A stretch of 62,769 bases of DNA from contig JAPOXY010000020.1 in the NCBI GenBank assembly GCA_026706845.1, positions 1 to 62,769 on the forward strand, read 5' to 3'. The position numbers and the translations under genes were made by a program. The notes under the pieces are model-generated. The model was not told the origin of the DNA. It worked only from the letters and a program-made list of their open reading frames with translations, and did no database searches. Shown piece after piece: positions 54,068-61,447 of this stretch. Origin of the DNA: Gemmatimonadota bacterium. GTDB lineage: Bacteria; Latescibacterota; UBA2968. Within the stretch, counting starts at the first letter, position 1; every line of letters starts with the position of its first letter.

Positions 54068-55129
54068 CTAATCTGGCACTTCGACGACGTAAATCTGGCT
54101 GCTACCGGTTTGATCCGATGTGTAGATGACCCGTTTTCCATCGGGTCTGAACGATGGGTGCGGGTGAGACCACTGGGGTCCATAGGTATCGGCCTGGACT
54201 TTGTCGTCGTCCGCGGGCACTGTTTCGGCCCACTGCGTTCCTCCATTGGAACTGCGGGGGTAACACAGGGTTTTGTGTTCACCTGTTTCTGGATTGATCA
54301 ATTGTAGCCCGATGTCTGGACATGTGGTGTCGCATACAATGCGCGATCCATCTGGGCTGGGCGATGGATGCCAGGTGTTGAATTCGGCGATTTTTCGATC
54401 TTTGTCTTCACCCACCCGAATGCCCCGCAACGCATAGGGCCAGTGTACGAAGATGACTTCGTCGGTGTGCCCCAGGAATGTTTCGTGGGTAATCCACACG
54501 GTCTTGTCGTGTTTGAATAGGGGGCGTTCGTTGCTCCCATCGATTCGCACTTCCCACATTCGCTGATTGATATCGCTGGAATACAGGATGAGGTCCGGAT
54601 CAGTCGGGCAAACCTGCACATGGCCCACAGCGCGAGGGGGTTCGCGGACGATCCGGTGTCCCGATCCGTCTGTGTTCACCGAGACTACCGCCGAATGCCC
54701 GTTGTGTTGCAAGGGGGTTACCAGCCGTTCTCCGTCTGCCGAGAGGCTGCATCCACCCACGCGGCTTTCGCCAAAATCGGCCAGGATGGATTCTTCCAGT
54801 GTCTCGATATTCACGGCTCGAACCTGTCCGCCTGTGTTGTAAAATACCCGGTGTCCGTCTTTGGCAGGACAGGCGGCAAATCCACCGAATCCCTCCACGT
54901 CGGTTAATTGCGTCATTTCCCCGCTGTTCTCATCCATTTTGAAGAGGTTGGGGTGTCCAGAGCGATATGAGGTGAATACAATGGTTTTTCCATCCGGCAT
55001 CCAGGATGGATTTGAAAAGTACAGGTTGTGGCTGATTGCGGGGTGGTCCGTCATTTGTCGGATCGGCGCGCCCGTTTTTTTGTCTTTTAATGCTTTTACT
55101 TCCGAAGAATACGTCTGTCCTTTTGCCAT
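54068..55129 (-). CDS. oligogalacturonate-lyase-like beta-propeller (PL22-related)
   Basis: 353 residues from the ATG at 55129 (GGAGG SD; an ATG at 55144 overlaps that SD). TolB/WD40-like blades with NPSWMPDGKTIVFTSYRSG and PSFRPDGKRVIYTSDQTG. The family metal site is recognisable: Gln319, His322 and His324 in GPQWSHPHPSF, with His254 in WHPSPSPDG and His215 in ITHETF as further candidates. Oligogalacturonide lyases of PL22 cleave pectin disaccharides using manganese; environmental homologues are often of unknown specificity. No signal peptide. Starts about 19 bases after the Gfo/Idh stop, in the PhyH cluster. Confidence 0.75.
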   Translation of the reverse strand: MAKGQTYSSEVKALKDKKTGAPIRQMTDHPAISHNLYFSNPSWMPDGKTIVFTSYRSGHPNLFKMDENSGEMTQLTDVEGFGGFAACPAKDGHRVFYNTGGQVRAVNIETLEESILADFGESRVGGCSLSADGERLVTPLQHNGHSAVVSVNTDGSGHRIVREPPRAVGHVQVCPTDPDLILYSSDINQRMWEVRIDGSNERPLFKHDKTVWITHETFLGHTDEVIFVHWPYALRGIRVGEDKDRKIAEFNTWHPSPSPDGSRIVCDTTCPDIGLQLINPETGEHKTLCYPRSSNGGTQWAETVPADDDKVQADTYGPQWSHPHPSFRPDGKRVIYTSDQTGSSQIYVVEVPD

Positions 55130-55147
55130 GTCTGATGCCTCCATTGG

Positions 55148-56347
55148 TCATCGCTTTGGGAAGAATACATCCACACACGCTTCCACATCAAATGGGTCAC
55201 ATCCATAATTCCGTTTAAATTTTTCGAGGTGTTCTATTTCGTGTATTGTCGGTTCTTTCAATGGCAGATCGACCGGTTTTCGCCCTATGCGTCCGGATTC
55301 TTCTACTGCGACCTGGACTTCGATATCCCGTCGCGCTCTTTGCGCGTCATAGCGCGTGGGCAGGCCTTCCCGAACCGCTCGGGCAATGCTGTCCATTTCT
55401 TCTACAATCGCCAGTCTTCCCGGCGATGTTTTGTATTGGGGCCAGGGATTTTCCCATATCAGCGGGGGATCGGTTTCGATTACCATTCGTTCCAGTATCT
55501 GTACCCCGTCTTTTTCTCGGGTTTCCGTGTGGATGGGATAGGCGGTGGCTCGTCCTCCGCTCAATCGCTGTGCTTGTGTGGTGATATGTATTTCATTTTC
55601 TACAATTGTTCCGGTTGTGCCATCCACCTGGAATAATGTCTGGCTTTTTCGCCCGAGCGCCCGACCGTGATACATCGAGGAGTAGGACATTATCGCCAGT
55701 GCGCCGTTTTCAAACTCGACGAGGTCCATTGTCCAGTGTTCGGTGGTGAATTGCCGAATTTCACTCACATTCACGCGTGGGATTGGCGAATCCATCACCA
55801 ATCCCGTTACTCGAATGGGCGCCGCATCGCCTACCATCATCCGCACACTGCTGACGATGTGATAGCCGCCGGTTTGAAATAGGGCAAAGACCCGCAGTAC
55901 GTCTCCAATGGCTCCGGCGTCGATGGCCTGTCGTTTGATCTGGTGAAGGGGGTCTCGGCAATATTGCTCTGCTATTTCGAGTTTTACGCCGTTGCGTGCT
56001 ACCGCGTTGATCAATACATCTGCGGTTTGCAGGGTGGGTGAAATGGGGGTTTCTACGATCAGGTTTACGCCGTGTTCAGCCAGATATGCACCGATGGCGT
56101 GGTGTGAGTCGGCCGGTGTGCTTATTGCCGCAATGTCCAGTTTTTCATGTGCGACCAGGTCCTGTATCCGAGAATATGCGGGTACACCGTATTCGGCGCC
56201 TATTTTTCGCGCTTTTTCCCCATCTACATCGCATACTGCGACGAGTTCGAATACATCCGACATCAACAAGATTGCGGGGAGTCGCACCCCCAGCCCACGG
56301 CCACCGCAGCCCACGAGGGCGATTCCCAATTTTTCTTTTGCGGCCAT
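55148..56347 (-). CDS. Gfo/Idh/MocA family protein with altered EKP motif
   Basis: 399 residues. The NAD-binding GxGxxG is present (LVGCGGRGLG at 11-20) and the C-terminal domain is recognisable (VELGE-like strand, WTMDLVEFENGALAIMSYSS). The usual Glu-Lys-Pro is Glu99-Thr100-Pro101, so the catalytic lysine is missing at its normal place; it may be a non-dehydrogenase, use another residue, or belong to a subfamily with different chemistry. Sits between a PhyH gene and the lyase-like propeller, with short gaps on both sides. Confidence 0.82.
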   Translation of the reverse strand: MAAKEKLGIALVGCGGRGLGVRLPAILLMSDVFELVAVCDVDGEKARKIGAEYGVPAYSRIQDLVAHEKLDIAAISTPADSHHAIGAYLAEHGVNLIVETPISPTLQTADVLINAVARNGVKLEIAEQYCRDPLHQIKRQAIDAGAIGDVLRVFALFQTGGYHIVSSVRMMVGDAAPIRVTGLVMDSPIPRVNVSEIRQFTTEHWTMDLVEFENGALAIMSYSSMYHGRALGRKSQTLFQVDGTTGTIVENEIHITTQAQRLSGGRATAYPIHTETREKDGVQILERMVIETDPPLIWENPWPQYKTSPGRLAIVEEMDSIARAVREGLPTRYDAQRARRDIEVQVAVEESGRIGRKPVDLPLKEPTIHEIEHLEKFKRNYGCDPFDVEACVDVFFPKR

Positions 56348-56392
56348 GGCGGTCCTTTCTCATCGGATTGAAGGGTTTGTGTGTAAATGGAC

Positions 56393-57241
56393 CTACGGCG
56401 GTAGTCGCGGTGGTATTGGTTGGATAATTTTTCTCTGTTCGGAGGTCAATCGCGCCAGTAATCCGTCCGATGGGACGTAGTGAAACCGCGTGCGGATGAA
56501 TCGCGGGGAATACCGATAGACTACGGTGCGGCGATACCCTTTGTTCGTGCGTTCGGCTGATCCATGTGCGACCGAATCTGTGAAAAATAACGCGTCGCCC
56601 GCTTTCATGTACATTTCTTTCATACCTACAGCAGTTCCAGCGGGTTCTGTGCCAGAACTCACCACGCCCTTGTCATCTACAAGCAATTTGGGATGTATTT
56701 CTGTGCTTTTATGGCTGCCGGGTACGAGGACTGTTGGTCCATCTCCCGGTTCTATATCCGTCAATGCGACCAGTACGTTGATCTGGCCCACCATCCACGC
56801 GCCTGTGTTGTGTTGCCGAAAGGTGAAATAGCACCGGGGCGCGTGACCGCCACTGTGGATATAGATAAATCCGCCGGGTCCGCGTACGGTTAAAAAATTT
56901 TCGTGGATCGAGATGCCGTTTACTTCGTCGTTGATGTAGCGTTTGGCCAGGTCAATCCAGGATGGATGATCAATTAATCGCTCGAATACCGGTCCAGCTT
57001 CGATGATGTTCTGAAAGTTCAATCCGTCTTTTTCGCGGTAGGTATGCGTTTCCACATGGCCGATCCACGCACCCGAATCATCACTCGTACCCCGACGCTT
57101 TTTGCCATGTACGTATTCCCAATGGTCATCTACCCATTGGTTCATCTCCTGTACGTCCTTTTTCGACACCGCGCTTTTTAGATGCAGATAGCCGTGCAAG
57201 TCGAATAAATAATCCTGTAAATGCTGGTCCGAATTATCCAT
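56393..57241 (-). CDS. phytanoyl-CoA dioxygenase family protein with HxG motif
   Basis: 282 residues from the ATG at 57241 (AAAGG SD), which overlaps the upstream PhyH stop by eight bases. PhyH fold features: FDLHGYLHLKSA at the N-terminus, VPGSHKSTEIHPK, distal His226 in SVAHGSAERT and Arg237/238 for 2-oxoglutarate. At the position of the HxD iron ligands it reads H129-S-G131 (FIYIHSGGHAPR). In known non-heme iron halogenases (SyrB2, BesD, WelO5) the Asp is replaced by Ala or Gly to make room for chloride, so a halogenase-like or non-catalytic role is possible. Neighbour of a canonical PhyH enzyme. Confidence 0.82.
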   Translation of the reverse strand: MDNSDQHLQDYLFDLHGYLHLKSAVSKKDVQEMNQWVDDHWEYVHGKKRRGTSDDSGAWIGHVETHTYREKDGLNFQNIIEAGPVFERLIDHPSWIDLAKRYINDEVNGISIHENFLTVRGPGGFIYIHSGGHAPRCYFTFRQHNTGAWMVGQINVLVALTDIEPGDGPTVLVPGSHKSTEIHPKLLVDDKGVVSSGTEPAGTAVGMKEMYMKAGDALFFTDSVAHGSAERTNKGYRRTVVYRYSPRFIRTRFHYVPSDGLLARLTSEQRKIIQPIPPRLPP

Positions 57242-58052
57242 AAGCACCTTTCTCATGCCGGCCCAATAACCGCTGCATTCGCGCGTCGGCTCCTGCCCAG
57301 ACGTATTCTGGCATTCGATAGTCGATAAATGGGTATAATCGCTGTGCGATGATGCGCTGGCTGTACACGACTGAGCCTACATAGCGGACCTGGTCGGATT
57401 TGTTTTGCGATCCCCGATGCCACACTTGATTGTGGAACATGCACAGATCTCCCGGGTCGGCAATCATGGATACGGGTCCCTGTCCATCGAACTCGGGGGC
57501 TTCCGTTTTGTCCGGTCTCCTGCCCGCGTAATGGCTGCCGGGGACCACTTCTGTGACGCCGTATTCGATGGCGTCGGCCCGGCTCAGGGGGAATAAGACG
57601 TTCAATACAAAGCACGGTAACGGGATTTTTTTATTGTGCTTGGATATATCATCGGGCAATGGGAAAATTATGCGGTCGTCCAGATGCCATCCTCCGCCCT
57701 GACCGGGTTCATATCGCAGGGCATTTTGCGACATCATGTGGCAATCATCACCCAGGATTGCCTCTGCCAGGCTCACAAATGGCTCCCGCGCGATCAGGTC
57801 CCGGAAGTTGATGTCATATTCAAACATCCGCATCATACTGATGCCCCGAATATGGTCTCCTTCGGGTTCGTGCATTTTGGGGTCCTGATATTTTCGCTCC
57901 ATTGTTTCCCGAAGTGTCAGTACTTCTTTTTCGGTTAGTACGTCTTTTAAGAACAAATATCCATCCCGCTGAAATTGCGCGACCAAGTCCTGGATTTTGT
58001 CCGCGCCATAAGGTTTGGCGTTTTTGTCGATTACGCTGTTTGTGGTGTACAT
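57234..58052 (-). CDS. phytanoyl-CoA dioxygenase family oxygenase, canonical iron site
   Basis: 272 residues. The iron and cosubstrate ligands are complete: H123-L-D125 in GGWHLDDRI, His212 in VWHRGSQNKS and Arg223 in QVRYVG. FQRDGYLFLKDVLTEKEV is the typical N-terminal helix-strand. It would be an Fe(II)/2-oxoglutarate hydroxylase acting in the cytoplasm; substrate unknown (the family acts on acyl-CoAs, but also on ectoine, terpenes, antibiotics and others). Starts 10 bases after the Nramp-like stop with GTGAG, and overlaps the HxG PhyH gene by eight bases. Confidence 0.87.
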   Translation of the reverse strand: MYTTNSVIDKNAKPYGADKIQDLVAQFQRDGYLFLKDVLTEKEVLTLRETMERKYQDPKMHEPEGDHIRGISMMRMFEYDINFRDLIAREPFVSLAEAILGDDCHMMSQNALRYEPGQGGGWHLDDRIIFPLPDDISKHNKKIPLPCFVLNVLFPLSRADAIEYGVTEVVPGSHYAGRRPDKTEAPEFDGQGPVSMIADPGDLCMFHNQVWHRGSQNKSDQVRYVGSVVYSQRIIAQRLYPFIDYRMPEYVWAGADARMQRLLGRHEKGAYG

Positions 58053-58062
58053 CGTTATCTCA

Positions 58063-59526
58063 CTATTTCATTAAGCCCAATATATCTTCATATACGGCAA
58101 GGCCACCAAAATAGGTGAAGGCGAGGCCAGAGATTATATTGAGCGCGACGAGGAACCAGCCCATTTGCAATGGGGGTGGAACGAATTTGCGGTCGATATA
58201 GATCATCGCAAAGCACCAGGGTCCAGCGAGAAGTACCCCGGTGATGTGCAGGGGGATTGTCATAATCGAAATTGGGTTCCAGCCTATGCCATTCGGGTCT
58301 TGCGTGGCTGTCCACCAGGCGTATAGTACCAGTGCGCCACCCGCAATAGCGGTGTATCCCAGTGTCCATTTTCGCACGTCGTTCAATGCCAGATTGTGCC
58401 ATTTGGGGGTTATTGCGCGTATGCTTTCATGCGCGGTGCGGACGTATAATTCATATGCGCCGTACACGGTGCCAAAAATTGCGAAGAATACGCCGAGCTT
58501 GTACAATCCCGAGAGAAATGTCTTGACGCCTGCGCTTTCGTGCAATGCGGTTAAAAATACGACCTGGTGATTGTAGAGGTCCATGCCGGACGGTACGATT
58601 TCTCGCGGATGCAACAGGGCAGCACCTAAAATTAAAAAGGCCGCTGTGAATAATAATACACTGGCAAATGATACGAGTGTATCGACCAGCGGTGCTTTTA
58701 ACCACGCTTTTCCCAATTCGAGGTTTTCTGGGGATTCTGAGATTGTTTCCTCTCCATTGCTGCGACGACCGATCATTCCCCACACCTTTTCGCGCAGCAT
58801 GCCCACATATCCCACATAGTCCTGTACTCCACCGCCGATTACGCCCATGTACGCGACCATTTCGACGATCAATGTTCGGTCTGCAAATAGCGGATTGCGC
58901 GATACCCATTCTGGATATACCGGGAATGTGGGTACTACTGCGCCCATTAGCGCGGCGACCCAATCGGGGTTTGCCGCTACTGTCGCGATTAACATGACCA
59001 GCAACATCAATCCCACGAGTGAGGTTTGCGCTTTTTCCAACAGGCCATAGCTCTGTTTCAGAGTTAATGCTATCAAAAATGCGATAAATATGAGGGCGAT
59101 CAAATGCGGATACCGCGCCGGGTCGTCAAATAATATCCACGACGAGATCGTGCCGAGCATGATGGGCAGGCTGGATAAATAAAATGGGAAGCTCACGACC
59201 ATTACCACGCCTACAACTGCCGGGAATAATCCCCTCGGTCCGGGGAGTTGCGCCCAGCGCTCCATGGGGTGCTCGCCGGTTAGTGTCATATATCGCGCTG
59301 CGGAATACACTTGAACGACTTTTGTGATGCAAAACAGGCTGAATGCCCAGAACATGGCGTAGCCAAAGATCGCTCCGCTGCGCGATGCCCACACGGTTTC
59401 TCCACTGCCGATGGTTACCGATGCGATGATCGCGCCTGGTCCAAAGAATTTTAAGAAGTCGCCGATTTTCCGCGAGCGCAATGCTGCCGCCAGTTCCGGA
59501 AATTCTAATTTTTTTGCTTCTGCCAT
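58063..59526 (-). CDS. Nramp-like transporter lacking canonical metal motifs
   Basis: 487 residues from the ATG at 59526 (AGGAG SD). About eleven hydrophobic helices with Nramp topology (FGPGAIIASVTIGSGETVWA in TM1). Canonical metal-transporting Nramps have DPGN in TM1 and MPH in TM6; here they read GSGE (40-43) and GVIGGGVQDYVGYVGM. The substrate is therefore unlikely to be Mn/Fe through the normal site; it could be another ion or an organic solute. Lies in the operon between the cyclase-family gene and the PhyH pair, so it is a candidate importer for their substrate. Confidence 0.8.
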   Translation of the reverse strand: MAEAKKLEFPELAAALRSRKIGDFLKFFGPGAIIASVTIGSGETVWASRSGAIFGYAMFWAFSLFCITKVVQVYSAARYMTLTGEHPMERWAQLPGPRGLFPAVVGVVMVVSFPFYLSSLPIMLGTISSWILFDDPARYPHLIALIFIAFLIALTLKQSYGLLEKAQTSLVGLMLLVMLIATVAANPDWVAALMGAVVPTFPVYPEWVSRNPLFADRTLIVEMVAYMGVIGGGVQDYVGYVGMLREKVWGMIGRRSNGEETISESPENLELGKAWLKAPLVDTLVSFASVLLFTAAFLILGAALLHPREIVPSGMDLYNHQVVFLTALHESAGVKTFLSGLYKLGVFFAIFGTVYGAYELYVRTAHESIRAITPKWHNLALNDVRKWTLGYTAIAGGALVLYAWWTATQDPNGIGWNPISIMTIPLHITGVLLAGPWCFAMIYIDRKFVPPPLQMGWFLVALNIISGLAFTYFGGLAVYEDILGLMK

Positions 59527-59542
59527 GATTTCTCCTATTGAA

Positions 59543-59581
59543 AATCCCCAGTCCAACCGATCTTACGGAGGACTGGGGATT
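59543..59581 (-). other. stem-loop between cyclase and Nramp-like genes
   Basis: AATCCCCAGTCC (59543-59554) pairs perfectly over 12 bases with GGACTGGGGATT (59570-59581), with a 15-base loop. On the minus strand only a short TTTTC follows, then the SD of the transporter gene. Partial terminator, attenuator or RNA-stabilising element. Confidence 0.6.
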
Positions 59582-59587
59582 GGAGTG

Positions 59588-60526
59588 CTATTTTACGGCG
59601 ATGGGATTTCCCGGAGAACCCGTTCCGCCTTTCAGGCGCAATGGCGAAAATACAAATGCAAATTCATATACCTGATCTTTTGCCAGTTCTTCCAGGTCCA
59701 GGTTTTCTAATATGTAAATTCCATTCTGGGCGATGAGCAACTGATGTACGGGAAAAGCCTGTGTGGCATCCTCGCCGGGTACGACTTCCAGGCCCCATGT
59801 ATCGCCTGCGACCATTACAATTTTTTTATTTACGAGCCACTGGCCCACGGCCATTCCAATACCCGGCTGGCCTTTATTGAATGTTTCATTGTCTTTCATC
59901 CACAGGGTGCCGTGTCCCGTGCGGAAGATCACTACATCGCCTTCTCCCACGGATACATTTTGTTTTTTGAGCGCGCCCTCGGTATCGGCTACTGTGATTA
60001 CGTATCCGACTTCTAATCGCTCGACCCCTTTGTATCCCGCGACGTCTATCAGTACGCCGCGCGTGAAAAATGACCCCGCCTTTTCTACACCCAATTTTTC
60101 CAGGCCATAAGGTTTGCTAAAATTCGAGCTTTTGAAGCCATTGTAATACACATCCTCGTTTCCTACCCGTGTGCCAATATGCCCCAATCCATCGAATTGT
60201 GTACCGATTTGACCGATTTCGCCACTGAACATTTCATCGTACCATACGAGTTTGTTTTCTCCGAGCGGTCCACCACTTGGGTTGCCCACGATTGTCAAAC
60301 TGTAATGCCGGGAACCAAATAGCGGTATTCCGTGTTCATATACTTTTCCCAATTGATAGATTTTGCCGGTTTTGATCAATTTTGTCGCTTCCAGGACTTT
60401 GGCAGGTGTCAACCGGTTCGCGGCACCTCGTTCATCTTCGGGACCCCACTCCGATGACGATTGCTGGGCATATACTGGCACCATCATCAGATTGACCAGT
60501 AGTGTTATAAATAGTATGCGTTTCAC
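59588..60526 (-). CDS. secreted cyclase-family hydrolase (kynurenine-formamidase-like)
   Basis: 312 residues from a GTG at 60526, chosen because AAAGGAGGGAAATC precedes it and it gives a proper signal peptide (KRILFITLLVNLMMVPVYAQ). The metal motif of the family is HxGTHxDxPxH; here it is GQIGTQFDGLGHIG, with Gln110 for the first His, Asp112 and His116 kept, a variant seen in several environmental relatives. Family members hydrolyse amide/ester bonds with a zinc or manganese site. It would act in the periplasm. It follows the STAS/HATPase gene by 34 bases. Confidence 0.82.
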   Translation of the reverse strand: MKRILFITLLVNLMMVPVYAQQSSSEWGPEDERGAANRLTPAKVLEATKLIKTGKIYQLGKVYEHGIPLFGSRHYSLTIVGNPSGGPLGENKLVWYDEMFSGEIGQIGTQFDGLGHIGTRVGNEDVYYNGFKSSNFSKPYGLEKLGVEKAGSFFTRGVLIDVAGYKGVERLEVGYVITVADTEGALKKQNVSVGEGDVVIFRTGHGTLWMKDNETFNKGQPGIGMAVGQWLVNKKIVMVAGDTWGLEVVPGEDATQAFPVHQLLIAQNGIYILENLDLEELAKDQVYEFAFVFSPLRLKGGTGSPGNPIAVK

Positions 60527-60560
60527 GATTTCCCTCCTTTGAAAAGATGGTATGTAGCGG

Positions 60561-61439
60561 TCAGCGATCAGCCTGCTTCTCATATAGCGCGATGCTTACC
60601 TGTGTGCCGGGGAATAGTGTGGATGGATATACCCACATTTCGTCTTCCCGAATGTACACTCGTTCATCTCCCGAGCGAATGTGTAAACGCCCGTTGTTTT
60701 CCTGGCAAATTTGTTTGACGATGTATAGACCCAGCCCCCGCGTATTGCCCCGCGATACGGTTTTTTGTATCGCCATTTTTATTGCCTGTCCGTGCGACCA
60801 GTGCGCTGTATCGTGTCCTGCTGACAGGCTCTCGCGAATGCCAATGCCCAGGTCGCATACGCCGATGATTGCAAATTTTCTGTTTAGTCTGTGATTGGTA
60901 TAGCGCTGTGCGACTACAAACCCTTTATCCCCGCTGTGGTCCAGGATATTGTGACACAATTCGGCTACGACATTTTTAAATCCCGTAATTTCCCGTACGG
61001 TATAGTGGAGTTCTTCACTCAAGATGGCACCGACCCGCGATTCAATTACGCTCAGGACTTGCTCGATATCGCTTCTCTGCTCAATGGTGGTGATTTCCAG
61101 CAGGCTTTCGTTGCGCCGCGACTGTCCCGTTTGCGGTAATCGCGCCACTGTTACATAAGACTTGAGCGCGTCAAATACTTTCATTCGCGTCAAATAACGC
61201 TCGACATCTGAATTTTCGGGCAGATGGCATGTAATATCCCAGTATCTGGTGCTCAAATGCCGGCCAATTAAACACAACATCCCCATGCCATAGGGATCGA
61301 CAAATCCCAATTGCGATAGGTCCAGAACGATATTGTCTTCATCTCGTTGCGCCCAGAATGCTTTGAGATTGTGCAGTACATTGTCACATGAGACAGCAGA
61401 CAAATTCTGTTCCGCTATTGCCAGCGTGTTGTTATTCAT
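60561..61439 (-). CDS. STAS-like/histidine-kinase-type ATPase fusion regulator
   Basis: 292 residues. N-terminal STAS-like domain (about 1-100) with VLDLSQLGFVDPYGMGMLCL; the phosphorylatable Ser of anti-anti-sigma factors (DSSG) is replaced by Asp48-Pro-Tyr-Gly, so phosphorylation control is unlikely. C-terminal HATPase_c: N-box ELCHNILDHS (Asn164), G1 DLGIGI (196-201), G2 RGLGLYIVK (234-242). This resembles RsbW/SpoIIAB-type kinases joined to their partner domain. Target unknown; no sigma factor or PP2C phosphatase is nearby. It starts eight bases after the GWxTD stop. Confidence 0.8.
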   Translation of the reverse strand: MNNNTLAIAEQNLSAVSCDNVLHNLKAFWAQRDEDNIVLDLSQLGFVDPYGMGMLCLIGRHLSTRYWDITCHLPENSDVERYLTRMKVFDALKSYVTVARLPQTGQSRRNESLLEITTIEQRSDIEQVLSVIESRVGAILSEELHYTVREITGFKNVVAELCHNILDHSGDKGFVVAQRYTNHRLNRKFAIIGVCDLGIGIRESLSAGHDTAHWSHGQAIKMAIQKTVSRGNTRGLGLYIVKQICQENNGRLHIRSGDERVYIREDEMWVYPSTLFPGTQVSIALYEKQADR

Positions 61440-61447
61440 GTGATCGT

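Noticed and set aside
56393-57241. Reading the HSGGHAP region as an H-x-P ligand pair from the second His
   Set aside because: The first His (129) aligns better with the HxD position relative to the core strand; the second would shift the triad by four residues. Kept as a point to check.
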